A DNA stretch of 54,804 nt from CAZFAP01 sp964516325 (GTDB taxonomy: Bacteria > Auribacterota > JABMQX01), in contig CAZFAP010000007.1 of the NCBI GenBank assembly GCA_964516325.1, positions 1 through 54,804 on the forward strand. Direction: 5' to 3'. This document shows, piece by piece, positions 33,771 through 43,063 of this stretch (positions are counted from its first letter, which is position 1; each line of letters opens with the position of its first letter). Below the pieces are notes generated by a model. It was not told where the DNA came from. It searched no databases and worked only from the letters and a program-made list of their open reading frames with translations. The position numbers were made by a program, and so were the translations under genes.

Positions 33771-36370
33771 AGTTGCTGACTCTTCTTTGCGTAGTCAAAC
33801 TCCTGTGCCAGTCGCCCGACTATTTTGAAGGACGCAACCCTCTCCCCAGGGAGGGGAAACACCAACTTGGCGAAAGAAACGTCCTCCAGATACCCCGGCA
33901 TCGCATTGCAGGGCGCCTTTTTGTCGCCCCCGGAGTAGAAAAGCTCCACCGGACAATCGAACTTCTCGCTGACAAACCCTCTTTCGTCAAGCCAAATCGG
34001 CTTCTTGCTGGCTCTGTACGTGACGAGGACCTGCCATTTTTCTATTGTGGGCGTAGGCTCCGGCGCCTTGGGAGGCTCCGGCGCTTTGGGAGGTTCCGCA
34101 GCCTCGGGGGCTTCCCCGGCTTTGGGTGGCTCGACGGCCTTGCCCCCCTCCTCTGGTTTCAGAGGAACTGCCGCGTCTGTCGGAGTCTCTCCGACGACTT
34201 TGGGGGCTTCGACCGTGGCTTTTGCAGCCTCGCCCGGCTTCGGCGCCTGTTCCGGCTTCGCGGTCCCGGCGGGCGGCTCTGTCTTCGGGGCCTCTGCCGC
34301 CCTGGCAGCCTCTTCGGCTTTCACGGGCGGGGCGGGCACCTCTGTCTTCGTGGCCTCCGTCGGCTTTCCAGCGGCTTCCGGCTTGGGCGCCTCTTCGGGT
34401 TTCGGCGCCTCTGCCGCAGGCGCTGGCTCCTCAATCAGCCCCTCCAGGACGACTTTCTGGGTGCCCTCCTCCCATCGGTATCGGTAGGCTTTCGCGGGAC
34501 CCGTGTCCGGAGATAGCGGATAAAGAAAGCCGGTGGCTCTGTCCTGGCGGTAGCGGTGCTCTTTCGAGCAGGCAAAGCTCTTCCCCATATCTTCCAGCGC
34601 TCTTCGGAAGGCTTCCGCTCTATCGCCAGCGAGGCGAGCCGCCTCATCCACGCTCGCCTCCGCGGGAATCTTGACGTAACCAGTGACAATCACCCACGGA
34701 CGAGTGTCGGCGAGGCCGGTCGTGGTTTTCTTCTTGGTGGGCTTTTTCGTTCGCGGAGACGTGCTGATCGTCCCCGGAATACCTATCCCCTCCATCATGC
34801 CCTTCTGTACATCGCGGAGTTCGGGGATATAATCCGCCACCACCATCTGATTGGTGGTCATCCGCAACTGCGTCAGCCAGATGTAGTTGTTCTGCCCCAG
34901 ACCGGCTGCTTCGGCTTTTGTCCTCTTCAATTCCTCGATGAACTCCGCCCACTGCAGCCTCGCCTGCTGGAACTGCGCGATGGAGTCCACTTTCTCTTCG
35001 ATCTTCTGTATCTCTTCCTCGATCCGGGTGATCTCGCTGACCTTTCTGCTATCGCGGTCGTAGATGGTCTGCAACTCCTCCTTCTGTTCCTTCAAGGTCC
35101 GCTCGCTGGGGACAACGCCGGGGACGGTCTTGCCGATAGTCTTGAGCAGGCTGTTGAACGCGCTGGAGTTCTCGCCATGGCTCACCTTCTCCCCGAACGC
35201 CATGATCAAGAACGTGGCCACAAGCAGCCACCCCGACGCCACGAGCAACCTCTTCTTCCTCGACAGTTCCTTCTGAATCGCTAAGGCTTTCGGGAGGAGA
35301 TTGATCCGGATTCTTCCGATCTCAGCGCCTCGCAGAGCGAGTCCCACGACGCCGGCCAGGAAATCGGAGGCCCGGTTGAGTTCCGCCCGGTCCACACCGG
35401 GGGCGATGCCAACCCTGTTCATCGGGGAAAGCCACGCCACATCCACCTTGAACCGGTCGGACAGGAAGTCCTTGAAGTTCTTCAGCCGAGAACTTCCCCC
35501 CGACAGGAGAATCCTTCGGATCGCGGAATGCCCCGGCTGGCTGCGATAGAAACCGACGGAACGCGACAGCTCGGCGAACATGCGGTTTATCAATGACCCG
35601 ACCACTCCGGAGGCTTTTCGCTGGGATTCGGTGGCGTCCGGAGGCTCCCCCGCGGAAGTGCCCGGCACCCACGAGGCGAGCTTGAGGGTTTCCGCGTCCT
35701 TCTCCTCGAGGTTGAGTTCTTTGGCAATCGCCGCCGTGATGCTATCTCCGCCGATCGGGACGGTACGCGCCCAGAGATCGTCCCCTTCGCTGATAATCAG
35801 ATTTGCCGCTTTGGCGCCGAAGTCGAGAACCGCGGTGCATTCCGCAAACTCTTGCTCGGCGTGCCGGAGGCAGTTGTAGATGCACAGCGGCGCCACATCC
35901 AACACGCTGACCTCGAGTCCCGCCTTCTTGCACTCGGCGAGGAATGACGAGATTACGTCTCTTTTCGCCGCCACGAGAACGATGTCTATTTCGCCGGTGG
36001 GCATCTTCCCGATGATGTTATGGTCCCACTCCACGTCCTCGATCGGGAAGGGAACCTGCTGCTGAGCCTCGTACCGGATGATTTGAGCGACCTTCGCCTC
36101 TTCCACCGCCGGGAGCTTCACGAACCGCGTGAAAACCGATTGGCCCGAAATGGATACGAGGACCGTGGCGCCTTTAACCTTTTTCAGGGAAAGAACCGAC
36201 TTCATCTGCCGGGCGAGGATGCGATTTCGTTCTTCGAGGGAGGCTTCAGCGGGTATCGAGAGAGGGGAAACGTCGAAGTTCGTCAACTGAATGCGATTTC
36301 GCTCCGCGGAAAAGACCGCCGTTTTCAGTGACGCGGAACCCGCATCGAACGCAACAATTGACTTCGCCAT
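33767..36370 (-). CDS. PilM-PilN fusion with Pro/Ala/Glu/Lys-rich linker
   Basis: Residues 1-350 are an actin-like PilM ATPase-fold domain (IVAFDAGSASLKTAVF phosphate-1 loop; LDFGAKAANLII; LLSGGSSRLKNF). From residue 355 the PilN motif INLLPKA begins, followed by one membrane helix (372-392) and a coiled coil. In most bacteria PilM and PilN are separate proteins that bind through this very INLLP peptide; here they are one chain. A periplasmic domain (about 400-645) is followed by a 125-residue linker rich in Pro, Ala, Glu and Lys, and a C-terminal beta-rich domain (776-867). The start follows GAGGAAGAG. The gene is flanked by pilus genes on both sides. Confidence 0.85.
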   Translation of the reverse strand: MAKSIVAFDAGSASLKTAVFSAERNRIQLTNFDVSPLSIPAEASLEERNRILARQMKSVLSLKKVKGATVLVSISGQSVFTRFVKLPAVEEAKVAQIIRYEAQQQVPFPIEDVEWDHNIIGKMPTGEIDIVLVAAKRDVISSFLAECKKAGLEVSVLDVAPLCIYNCLRHAEQEFAECTAVLDFGAKAANLIISEGDDLWARTVPIGGDSITAAIAKELNLEEKDAETLKLASWVPGTSAGEPPDATESQRKASGVVGSLINRMFAELSRSVGFYRSQPGHSAIRRILLSGGSSRLKNFKDFLSDRFKVDVAWLSPMNRVGIAPGVDRAELNRASDFLAGVVGLALRGAEIGRIRINLLPKALAIQKELSRKKRLLVASGWLLVATFLIMAFGEKVSHGENSSAFNSLLKTIGKTVPGVVPSERTLKEQKEELQTIYDRDSRKVSEITRIEEEIQKIEEKVDSIAQFQQARLQWAEFIEELKRTKAEAAGLGQNNYIWLTQLRMTTNQMVVADYIPELRDVQKGMMEGIGIPGTISTSPRTKKPTKKKTTTGLADTRPWVIVTGYVKIPAEASVDEAARLAGDRAEAFRRALEDMGKSFACSKEHRYRQDRATGFLYPLSPDTGPAKAYRYRWEEGTQKVVLEGLIEEPAPAAEAPKPEEAPKPEAAGKPTEATKTEVPAPPVKAEEAARAAEAPKTEPPAGTAKPEQAPKPGEAAKATVEAPKVVGETPTDAAVPLKPEEGGKAVEPPKAGEAPEAAEPPKAPEPPKAPEPTPTIEKWQVLVTYRASKKPIWLDERGFVSEKFDCPVELFYSGGDKKAPCNAMPGYLEDVSFAKLVFPLPGERVASFKIVGRLAQEFDYAKKSQQL

Positions 36371-36382
36371 TTTCTCTTCCTC

Positions 36383-37039
36383 TTACAGGCCCTGGCCTCC
36401 GACCTTCACCTGCTCGTATCTGCTGATTCCGTCCCTCAGGAACGGCGTATAAAACCACGTGACCATCGCGCCCGGAACGCCGGTGTAATCCTGCCACCAT
36501 TTCCGCGCCGTGCGGGGGAAGGTGTAATCGCTGACCAGGCTATTCTGATAATAAGACTCGATCGCGATGGCGCCGAACCTACCTCCATATCGTTCCACAG
36601 CGTTCGGAGGGACGAAGAGACAGACATAGTGCTGCCTTCCCGCCTGGACGTATTCGCAGGTGACGGAGCCCGTCAACAGCCTCTCCTGGTTGCTGTCCCG
36701 CAGGAGCACATAGCAATCGAACCGTATTTCATCTGCCCATGGGGGTTGGCTGGTGAACTGGACCATGATCCGCATCCAGCTCCCACGCCGGTAGGTCGAA
36801 GAGCCGGGGTCGGAGAGGCGGACGTCTGCCCGATTCGGAAGGTAACTGATCATCACCCCATCAATCTGAACCGCTCGCTCGCGGGCTGCCGCGGGGGCAA
36901 CCGGGGGCCTCATTCCCTCCTGAGCCGGGCACGTGGAGACAAGGACTGACACACCCACACATGCCGTCAGCCCGAGTACAAGGAAACGTGTGCTGGCCAA
37001 AAGGTCTCCCGTCGAACTCTTGTCGCTCTTTCTTTTCAT
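36383..37039 (-). CDS. Amuc_1102-like secreted pilus-associated protein
   Basis: The chosen ATG at 37039, with GGTGA upstream, gives 218 residues; a GTG nine bases earlier also exists. The protein has an N-terminal hydrophobic signal or anchor (FLVLGLTACVGVSVLV), then a 170-residue beta-rich domain (VMISYLPNRADVRLS, YRRGSWMRIMVQF, RFDCYVLLRDSN). It ends 12 bases before the PilM-PilN gene. In Akkermansia the gene beside pilM (Amuc_1102) encodes a secreted Ig-like protein of similar size, which fits position and length, but I see no diagnostic motif. Confidence 0.55.
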   Translation of the reverse strand: MKRKSDKSSTGDLLASTRFLVLGLTACVGVSVLVSTCPAQEGMRPPVAPAAARERAVQIDGVMISYLPNRADVRLSDPGSSTYRRGSWMRIMVQFTSQPPWADEIRFDCYVLLRDSNQERLLTGSVTCEYVQAGRQHYVCLFVPPNAVERYGGRFGAIAIESYYQNSLVSDYTFPRTARKWWQDYTGVPGAMVTWFYTPFLRDGISRYEQVKVGGQGL

Positions 37040-37513
37040 CGGGGTCACCAGTGATAAACCATCCTGGCAAGAAACCAGGTTTGACGATTTCGGTATGCTA
37101 TTATTGCGGTGAGAAGCTTATCAGACTGGTATCCCTCAGACGACTTCTTTCTCTGTCCTCCGGCTCGGGCGATTGCCGACGCATCCGCCAGGAAACCTTT
37201 CGTGCTTTGAGACCTGCTGTCATAGCGAGCCGGGCAAGGGGAACTCCGCGCAACGGCTCACCGTCGCCGTGACCGCCACTTGTTCGATTGATGAATAACT
37301 ACAAGGATGAGTCCGTGGAAGGCAACTGTGTACTCAGCTCACTCCGTCGTCTTCGGTTGGTCTCACTCGGCTACGGATACCGCTGAGAAGTAGTGGCGCT
37401 CTAACCTTCCCCATGATTCAAATGAAAAACCTACCAGCAATAGTATAACGTGTCAATCCCTTTTTTCCGACGCACGCCACGTCGCCCACGAAGGTTCCGC
37501 GCCATCTCCAGCA
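37040..37513. promoter_or_regulatory. Gap between gspK and the pilM group; possible promoter
   Basis: No gene is recognised in these 474 bases. On the minus strand a perfect TTGACA (37456-37451) is followed 17 bases later by a poor -10 box, TAGGTT (37433-37428). This could be a weak or activator-dependent promoter for the downstream pilus half, with a leader of about 385 bases. The gap separates the two halves of the secretion cluster, so they may be transcribed independently. Confidence 0.35.
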
Positions 37514-40333
37514 TCAGTCCTCCGTGATCCAGCGGAAGTAGAGCGTCCGGGGGGTTTCGGCCTTAACGATGTCCTCCGCTTTCTCTCCCGGCCTGCCGAG
37601 CCTTCCCGGAGTGAAGCCCCGGTCCACGACCGCCTCCAGCTTTCGCTGAGCGGCAAGGTGACCCTTTCCGTCGAAGACTTCTGCGAGAACCGTGATTTTG
37701 AAGACGTTTGACCGGGTGGTAATGAGGTTGGAGTTATATCGCATGAAAGACTCGACCGCCGCTTCCGGGGCGCCGGACCAGGCGGACTGACTCTCCATGA
37801 ACTCCGCCACGTCCCGGGCGACATCCGCGAGGTTCTTGTACGGACCCCTCTTGTCCGAAGGGGGCTCTTTCCTCCGCTCCAGAATGCGTCGGATAAAGAG
37901 GTTTCTCGCAGCCGGGCTTCCCCGAAGCCCGTAGGAGGACAGGTCCTCAAGAAACCGGTCCCAATTCAGACCGAGGAGAACTTCCGGAGAAGCTGTGTTG
38001 ATATTGATTCGTCCCGGCACGACACGGCGAGCAGGGACCTCGTCTGTCTGCGCGACCGGTCCCTCGTATTCGTACTGGTAGGGAAAGGTCAAAATGTCGA
38101 GCAGTCTGCCGTCGTCCTCGTCGTCGGGTTCCAGGAGGTTTTCGCCGGTGAAGTTGAGCGACTGCCACGGCTTCCCCCGATGCACCATCCCCAGTTCGCC
38201 GAGCGTGGTTAAAGCTCCCGCATGCTCGAGAATCGCCATGATGTCCCGTTGGTCCCCGGACGCGACGGCGGACAGGTACGCCCCATCCTGCGAACGAGAC
38301 TTGATCCCCGGCATGTAGAAATAGGTCTGCCAGGCGTCGCGATTCGTCATATTGGCGTTGAAGGTACGGAATGTGCCCGCGAGAGACCTCCATTCACTTA
38401 CACGCGGGTCATCCTTCTGCGCCGTCAGGTTGCCCCTGTCCTCGGAACCGGAATACCTCGATTTCTCGATCGGGAAATCCTCGCGACCCACTCTCAGCTC
38501 CAGAACCATATCGCCGCTCGGGGGGAGCTTCAGCGGGGCGTACGCCTGACAGCCGGGCGGATAAGGCGCAAGGGTTTGCTCCGAACGCGTTCCCTGCCCG
38601 GTGTTCACTACGTCGCCCAGTGTGTCGCCGATCACGAAGAAACCTTCGGGAGGGATAACCGTCGAGGCGGGGTTCATGCTTCGGATCGGGGTCGGGGAGC
38701 CTGTGCCGGTGGTGACGTAATAGTTGCCCACGTCTATGGGAATCGTGTACGGATTCCACAGTTCGATGTACTCCCCGTAGTCCTCGATGTAGCCCTCTAT
38801 CCCAAGTTGCGTCCCGGGCACCAGCGGGGGCGACGGCTCCACTTCGTTCACATAGACCGTAACCTCAATCCCGATAACGTCGCCCGCCTCGGTCGGAAAC
38901 CAGTCCGGGTCAATGAAGTCGTACAGATTGACCGCGACCTGCTTGAGCGTGTCATCGCTCATGGACCCGAACGCGATGTCTTCTGACTTGAGGAACCTCA
39001 GAAAATCATAAACCTCCGACGGCGCCTCAAGCCAGCGCCGGCCGATATTCTCCCGCACGTACCACTCGATTCCCCCTCTTCCTGCCCGGCTCTGAATATC
39101 CTTGCTGCTAAACCGGTTCACGTCCTGGGAATAGACCGTGATGTAAGGGAGAAGGGAACGATAAATTCTGTCCAGCGGGTACGGGTCCTTCTTTTGCAGC
39201 ATGTCTTTGACAGCGAAATTCGGCGGGCGGGAGACGCTCTTGGCCATTTTGACGTTCGCCACGGTCAGCAAAGGCATGTCGTTTCCAAAAACGGTGGGCG
39301 TTCCGCTCGCATTATTGGGGGCCAGGAGAAGATCGGCCGGCTCCCTCGTTTCCATAGGCTCGTAGGGGTCGAACTCCCCCGGCTCATCCTTCTCTTCCTC
39401 TTCCTCGTCAATGAGGAGGTCTCCGTCATCGTCTATGCCGTTCCGGTCCTGACGAAGGGCCCGGTTCGTCTGGGAGGTCGAGTTGTCGTCGTAGCTTTCT
39501 CTTCCAGGGGTCGGCGTCTTGCCCCAGGGGGTGTCGTCGTAGCCGTGCCTGTAGGCGACGATGTCCAACGCGGTATCGGCGCTGACGTTGTACGGATAAT
39601 CGTTCATGCCCAGGTTAGGAAAGAGGTCGGAGAACAGCCTTCTCAGTCCGAGGTTGGGATCGCCGAAGACGGCGCCAAGATTGATCTCGGCGGTCGTGAA
39701 GCCCATGTTCTGGCGGTGGGTCCACCTTCGAGTCGTGCTGAGGGGGTCGGGATTACCAGCGGTGTTGATGTTGACCTTGGCGTTCTCGTCCTCGATGCAG
39801 ACCGCGAACCTCCAGACCAGGTACTCCTTCCCGGTGATGGCGTTCCTTGCCTTGTCGCCGATCCAGCGGGAGTCGAGCTTTTCATCCAACCTGGTTTCAT
39901 CCCAGGGGTCTATTCTTTCATTGAATATATCCGCGTCTTCGTCCACGCCGTATTCGAGTTCGTCGTAATCGGAAAGGTCCGTCGCCTTGTCCGGATCCAG
40001 ATCATATGCGGCGAAGCCATCGTCGTCCTCGTAGCAAATCCCCCATCGCTCGAAATGATGATCGGAGCAGGACCGCGAATCGTACGGATTGAACTTGGAA
40101 TCCTCCCTGAGAACGGCAATCGCTGTCTCGAGTCCGCCCAGCGCGATTTCCTCCGCCCGCGTGCCGTGGTAGAAATTCCGGGCCGCTTGATTTTCCGTCA
40201 ACTGGCTGGAGGAAAACGATAGCGCCAGAAGCGTCAGAAGAAGGAGAATCCCCAACGTCAGAAGGAGCGCAATCCCGCGGCGATTTGCGTGCCGCTGTCG
40301 CTCGGCTCTGCGATGTTTCCTCATCCAGGTCAT
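37514..40333 (-). CDS. gspK: Giant GspK minor pseudopilin with an embedded lamin-tail domain
   Basis: At 939 residues this is about three times the usual GspK length. The prepilin-like start RRGIALLLTLGILLLLTLL lacks the Glu at position +5, as expected for GspK. Two helix-hairpin-helix-like NINTA motifs (NINTAGNPDPL and ININTASPEVLLGL) are GspK hallmarks. Between them are an acidic Dx(D/N)DG loop (about 298-316), which looks calcium-binding, and a lamin-tail-like domain at about 488-580 (VYVNEVEPSP, YGEYIELWNPYTIPIDVG, IPPEGFFVIGD). GspK sits at the pseudopilus tip with GspI and GspJ, encoded just upstream. The added domain could display a binding surface at the tip. It overlaps nothing and starts four bases after gspJ ends. 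Confidence 0.88.
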   Translation of the reverse strand: MTWMRKHRRAERQRHANRRGIALLLTLGILLLLTLLALSFSSSQLTENQAARNFYHGTRAEEIALGGLETAIAVLREDSKFNPYDSRSCSDHHFERWGICYEDDDGFAAYDLDPDKATDLSDYDELEYGVDEDADIFNERIDPWDETRLDEKLDSRWIGDKARNAITGKEYLVWRFAVCIEDENAKVNINTAGNPDPLSTTRRWTHRQNMGFTTAEINLGAVFGDPNLGLRRLFSDLFPNLGMNDYPYNVSADTALDIVAYRHGYDDTPWGKTPTPGRESYDDNSTSQTNRALRQDRNGIDDDGDLLIDEEEEEKDEPGEFDPYEPMETREPADLLLAPNNASGTPTVFGNDMPLLTVANVKMAKSVSRPPNFAVKDMLQKKDPYPLDRIYRSLLPYITVYSQDVNRFSSKDIQSRAGRGGIEWYVRENIGRRWLEAPSEVYDFLRFLKSEDIAFGSMSDDTLKQVAVNLYDFIDPDWFPTEAGDVIGIEVTVYVNEVEPSPPLVPGTQLGIEGYIEDYGEYIELWNPYTIPIDVGNYYVTTGTGSPTPIRSMNPASTVIPPEGFFVIGDTLGDVVNTGQGTRSEQTLAPYPPGCQAYAPLKLPPSGDMVLELRVGREDFPIEKSRYSGSEDRGNLTAQKDDPRVSEWRSLAGTFRTFNANMTNRDAWQTYFYMPGIKSRSQDGAYLSAVASGDQRDIMAILEHAGALTTLGELGMVHRGKPWQSLNFTGENLLEPDDEDDGRLLDILTFPYQYEYEGPVAQTDEVPARRVVPGRININTASPEVLLGLNWDRFLEDLSSYGLRGSPAARNLFIRRILERRKEPPSDKRGPYKNLADVARDVAEFMESQSAWSGAPEAAVESFMRYNSNLITTRSNVFKITVLAEVFDGKGHLAAQRKLEAVVDRGFTPGRLGRPGEKAEDIVKAETPRTLYFRWITED

Positions 40334-40336
40334 GTC

Positions 40337-41257
40337 CTACCTCCGCGCTGCGTTCTCGAGATAGACAATCGTGGACAACCGGACACCTTTGATAATGTCG
40401 TCCTTATCCCCGACCGTAATTGTTATCCGGACGGCGACCGGCAGCTTGTCATCGTCGTCCTTGTACTTGGTCGTTCCCTTTTGCTCAAGCGGCCCAGGGC
40501 AATCGTCAGGGCGCGAATCCCAGGCATCATAAGGTCTCAAGCCGCCAGTCGCGTCGTAATCGAAGTACTTGATGTCGAGTTGTCGGATACTCAGGGCCAC
40601 CTCGTGGTTCGCGGTACTGCCCGCGCCCCCCGGCTCGCTGAAATCGAACCATCTCTGGCCAAGCGGCGCCACGCCCTGCTCAAAGACGCAATAACGCTCA
40701 AACACGTCGTCTTTCGAATTGCGCGGCACGCCGTTGGTGATGGTTGGGGCGGCTGTGTCGCCCTCTTCATCCTCTATCCAGTAGCCGATCATAACCAGTT
40801 GCTGCTTCCAGTCGCCTCGCGGGGTCACAAAATATATCTGATCGCTGAGGGCTTGTTCTCTTCCGGCTGAGGTACGGCTCTTCCGCCAACCCGGGAGGAA
40901 TACCCTGTTCGAGGGGGAGCCCGGCTCACCGGGGTTATCGCCATTAAACCCACGGAAGTCCGCCCGACTTGGGGCCTGGCACGCGTCGGGCCCACAGGGA
41001 GTCGTTATCACGACTGCACCTTTGATTTCTCTCGCCATCATTTCGAGAATCTGGCGGGCTTTCAGGTAGGCTTCGGTGCGGGCACCGGAAAGGCGCCAGG
41101 TTTCCGTTCCCTGACCGAACATCGTGAATAGGGAAACGATAATCAGCGAGAGAATCGCCATGACCGCCAGGATTTCCGTCAAGGTGAACCCGCGGAAGCG
41201 CCTCCCTGACACAAGCGCCTTCCTCAGACCGCCCTTCCTGTGTGCCTTGGCGCCCAT
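40337..41257 (-). CDS. gspJ: GspJ-like minor pseudopilin
   Basis: The 306-residue protein has a basic leader, then the prepilin signal RGFTLTEILAVMAILSLIIV with Glu at +5. It is followed by TMFGQGTETWRLSGARTEAYL, a region typical of GspJ. The beta-rich C-terminal part has internal Cys (TPCGPDACQAP), perhaps disulfide-bonded. GspJ forms the tip complex with GspI and GspK, whose genes flank it. It lies 11 bases after gspI. Confidence 0.8.
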   Translation of the reverse strand: MGAKAHRKGGLRKALVSGRRFRGFTLTEILAVMAILSLIIVSLFTMFGQGTETWRLSGARTEAYLKARQILEMMAREIKGAVVITTPCGPDACQAPSRADFRGFNGDNPGEPGSPSNRVFLPGWRKSRTSAGREQALSDQIYFVTPRGDWKQQLVMIGYWIEDEEGDTAAPTITNGVPRNSKDDVFERYCVFEQGVAPLGQRWFDFSEPGGAGSTANHEVALSIRQLDIKYFDYDATGGLRPYDAWDSRPDDCPGPLEQKGTTKYKDDDDKLPVAVRITITVGDKDDIIKGVRLSTIVYLENAARR

Positions 41258-41268
41258 TTCTGACTCCC

Positions 41269-41796
41269 TTATCGGCCCTTCGCAAATCGCACGAACGTTA
41301 CTAAGTTAATCCGGTTGCGGTACTCGACCTCTTCCTCATTGGCGGGCCAGGAAACCGTAACCGTAACCTTCTGCAATCCCACCCGGTTGAGATCATTGAG
41401 CTTTTCATCCTCCGGTGGGTCCTCGAAGCGGACCTGGTATTGATACAAAGTCCCTTCCCCCGCCACCGTGGCGACCTTCGGAATGTAGGCGTCCTCGATT
41501 CGGACCACCTTGTTGGAGAGGTTCGCGACGAAATTCTTCGGAAGCCCTCCTTCAAACAGCCTTTTCGCCTCGGCGAGGCTCAAATCTCCTTTCTTTGCGG
41601 CCGTGCGGACCTGGTTCAGGACCGACTGCCCTAGAACCGTCGCGTTCGTGAGGTCGCCCGCCCTTCGGCTCGCGTCAATTCCGACCGGGAAGAGAGATAG
41701 AATTCCAATCAGGCCCAGCCCGATTATGGCGAGGGACGCTATGATCTCGATAAGCGTGAACCCCTTTCGGTTCTTCCGTCGCTGCCTGTTGTCCAT
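41269..41796 (-). CDS. gspI: GspI-like minor pseudopilin
   Basis: The start at ATG 41796 fits the GAGGTGG site five bases upstream. The product has 175 residues and a prepilin signal KGFTLIEIIASLAIIGLGLIG. Next come LFPVGIDASRRAGDLTNA and a long VLGQSVLNQVRTAA helix, as expected for GspI. It is part of the pseudopilus tip. The gene lies 42 bases after gspH and 11 bases before gspJ. Confidence 0.8.
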   Translation of the reverse strand: MDNRQRRKNRKGFTLIEIIASLAIIGLGLIGILSLFPVGIDASRRAGDLTNATVLGQSVLNQVRTAAKKGDLSLAEAKRLFEGGLPKNFVANLSNKVVRIEDAYIPKVATVAGEGTLYQYQVRFEDPPEDEKLNDLNRVGLQKVTVTVSWPANEEEVEYRNRINLVTFVRFAKGR

Positions 41797-41838
41797 GCGT
41801 ACCACCTCAGGTTGGCGCCCGATTGGACGGGCGCTTCG

Positions 41839-42402
41839 TCAATCCACCTCGCTGGTCTTGTCGCCGGCGTCCGCCTTTGATCTCCCCGTGAAGCCGTCCA
41901 CTTTCACGGTCATCATCTTCAGGTTACCCTTCGTCCCCTCGTGGACCACGATGAAACTTCGCGGCCAACTGCCGCTGGGCAGTTCGCGAGCACCCCCGGT
42001 GGGATCGAAGATGATCTCATCCGGCGGCGCCTTTTTCTCGTCGAACTCCACGAACTTGGGCAGAAGCCGCCAGCCCCGGACAATGACCTCCTTGTTCTTG
42101 GCGTCGAGATAATAGACCCGGTACGAATTGTCCTTCACCTCTCGGGCCGCCTGCTGCGCGGTGGCCATCCTTACGAGCTGGGCATGGCACCGGACCCGGT
42201 TCACGATGGCAAACTGCCGCGCGAGGGCCAGGGTATTGGTCAAGGATGTTGCGGCAGTGTTCAGGGCAGTCCCTTTCATGATCGCGTTGAAAGACGGCAC
42301 GGTGATCGCTGCTAAAAGCCCGGCGATCAACATCACAGCCAGCAACTCGATCAGCGTAACACCCGTCGCACGGCTCAACTTTTCACGTTCTGCCCGAATC
42401 AT
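41839..42402 (-). CDS. gspH: GspH-like minor pseudopilin
   Basis: The 187-residue protein has a prepilin signal (TGVTLIELLAVMLIAGLLAA) with Val instead of Phe at +1. It is followed by SFNAIMKGTALNTAATSLTNTLALARQFAI, typical of the GspH/FimT helix, spread over about residues 38-70. A beta-rich C-terminal half ends in an acidic tail. The start is four bases after the gspG stop codon, so the two are probably coupled. Confidence 0.8.
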   Translation of the reverse strand: MIRAEREKLSRATGVTLIELLAVMLIAGLLAAITVPSFNAIMKGTALNTAATSLTNTLALARQFAIVNRVRCHAQLVRMATAQQAAREVKDNSYRVYYLDAKNKEVIVRGWRLLPKFVEFDEKKAPPDEIIFDPTGGARELPSGSWPRSFIVVHEGTKGNLKMMTVKVDGFTGRSKADAGDKTSEVD

Positions 42403-42405
42403 GCT

Positions 42406-43002
42406 TCATTTCCAATTCGTAATATCGTCGCCCTTGCCGCTTTCATCTTTTTCATTCGGACCCCAGGAGTAGATTTCAAAAGAATCCGGTTTGTAGTTCA
42501 TGCGGTCGTCGTAATTGCCCCTCTTAATGCGAATCATGAGGGGATTGCGCCATGCGTCCACAACCTGCCCCGGCTTAAACCTATAGCGGTCCGTTTTCGG
42601 GACAAGCTCGGTAATCTTCCAATCCCCATAGGGGCCATTCCACCTCTGGTCGTCCCTTACTTGACGATCAATGACGAACTTGGCCGAGTCGCCAGTCCCC
42701 TGTACCCCCATGCCCGTCAGGAGTCGGATGATTTTTATCCTGCTTGCATCACCGCTCTCGCTGCCGACAATGACGCCCGTCGGCATCTGGTCGTTGGCGA
42801 TTTTCGCCTCGAAGCTCCCCATATCCCGCTCGTAACTTTGCAGCGCAATGCCGAGGTCCGCGATGGTTCCCTTGGCCCTCGTGATTTTCGCTCTTTCGAT
42901 GGATTTGGTCACCGCCGCAAAGATGAAGCCCGCCAGTATCCCGATGATGGCGATAACCGCCAAAAGCTCTATCAGCGTGAAAGCCTTCTTTTTTCGAGCC
43001 AT
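42406..43002 (-). CDS. gspG: GspG major pseudopilin
   Basis: The start at ATG 43002 has GGAGG eight bases upstream, giving 198 residues; a longer frame with 48 extra residues is rejected. The prepilin signal KKKAFTLIELLAVIAIIGIL has Ala rather than Gly at -1, a tolerated but uncommon variant. GspG features are present: the internal WNGPYGDWK, followed by a VVDAWRNPLMIRI strand and the C-terminal SWGPNEKDESGKGDDI calcium-site-like tail. GspG builds the pseudopilus shaft. It is larger than the usual 130-150 residues. Confidence 0.88.
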   Translation of the reverse strand: MARKKKAFTLIELLAVIAIIGILAGFIFAAVTKSIERAKITRAKGTIADLGIALQSYERDMGSFEAKIANDQMPTGVIVGSESGDASRIKIIRLLTGMGVQGTGDSAKFVIDRQVRDDQRWNGPYGDWKITELVPKTDRYRFKPGQVVDAWRNPLMIRIKRGNYDDRMNYKPDSFEIYSWGPNEKDESGKGDDITNWK

Positions 43003-43063
43003 TTTTTCAACCTCCGTGCGTTCGTCAGCCAGCGCGAAGCCCGCGCTGGCGTTCTTCGCCTTT

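Noticed and set aside
37453..37950. Minus-strand frame of 165 codons overlapping the end of gspK
   Set aside because: Its product is Ser/Arg/Thr-rich and shadows the gspK coding frame.
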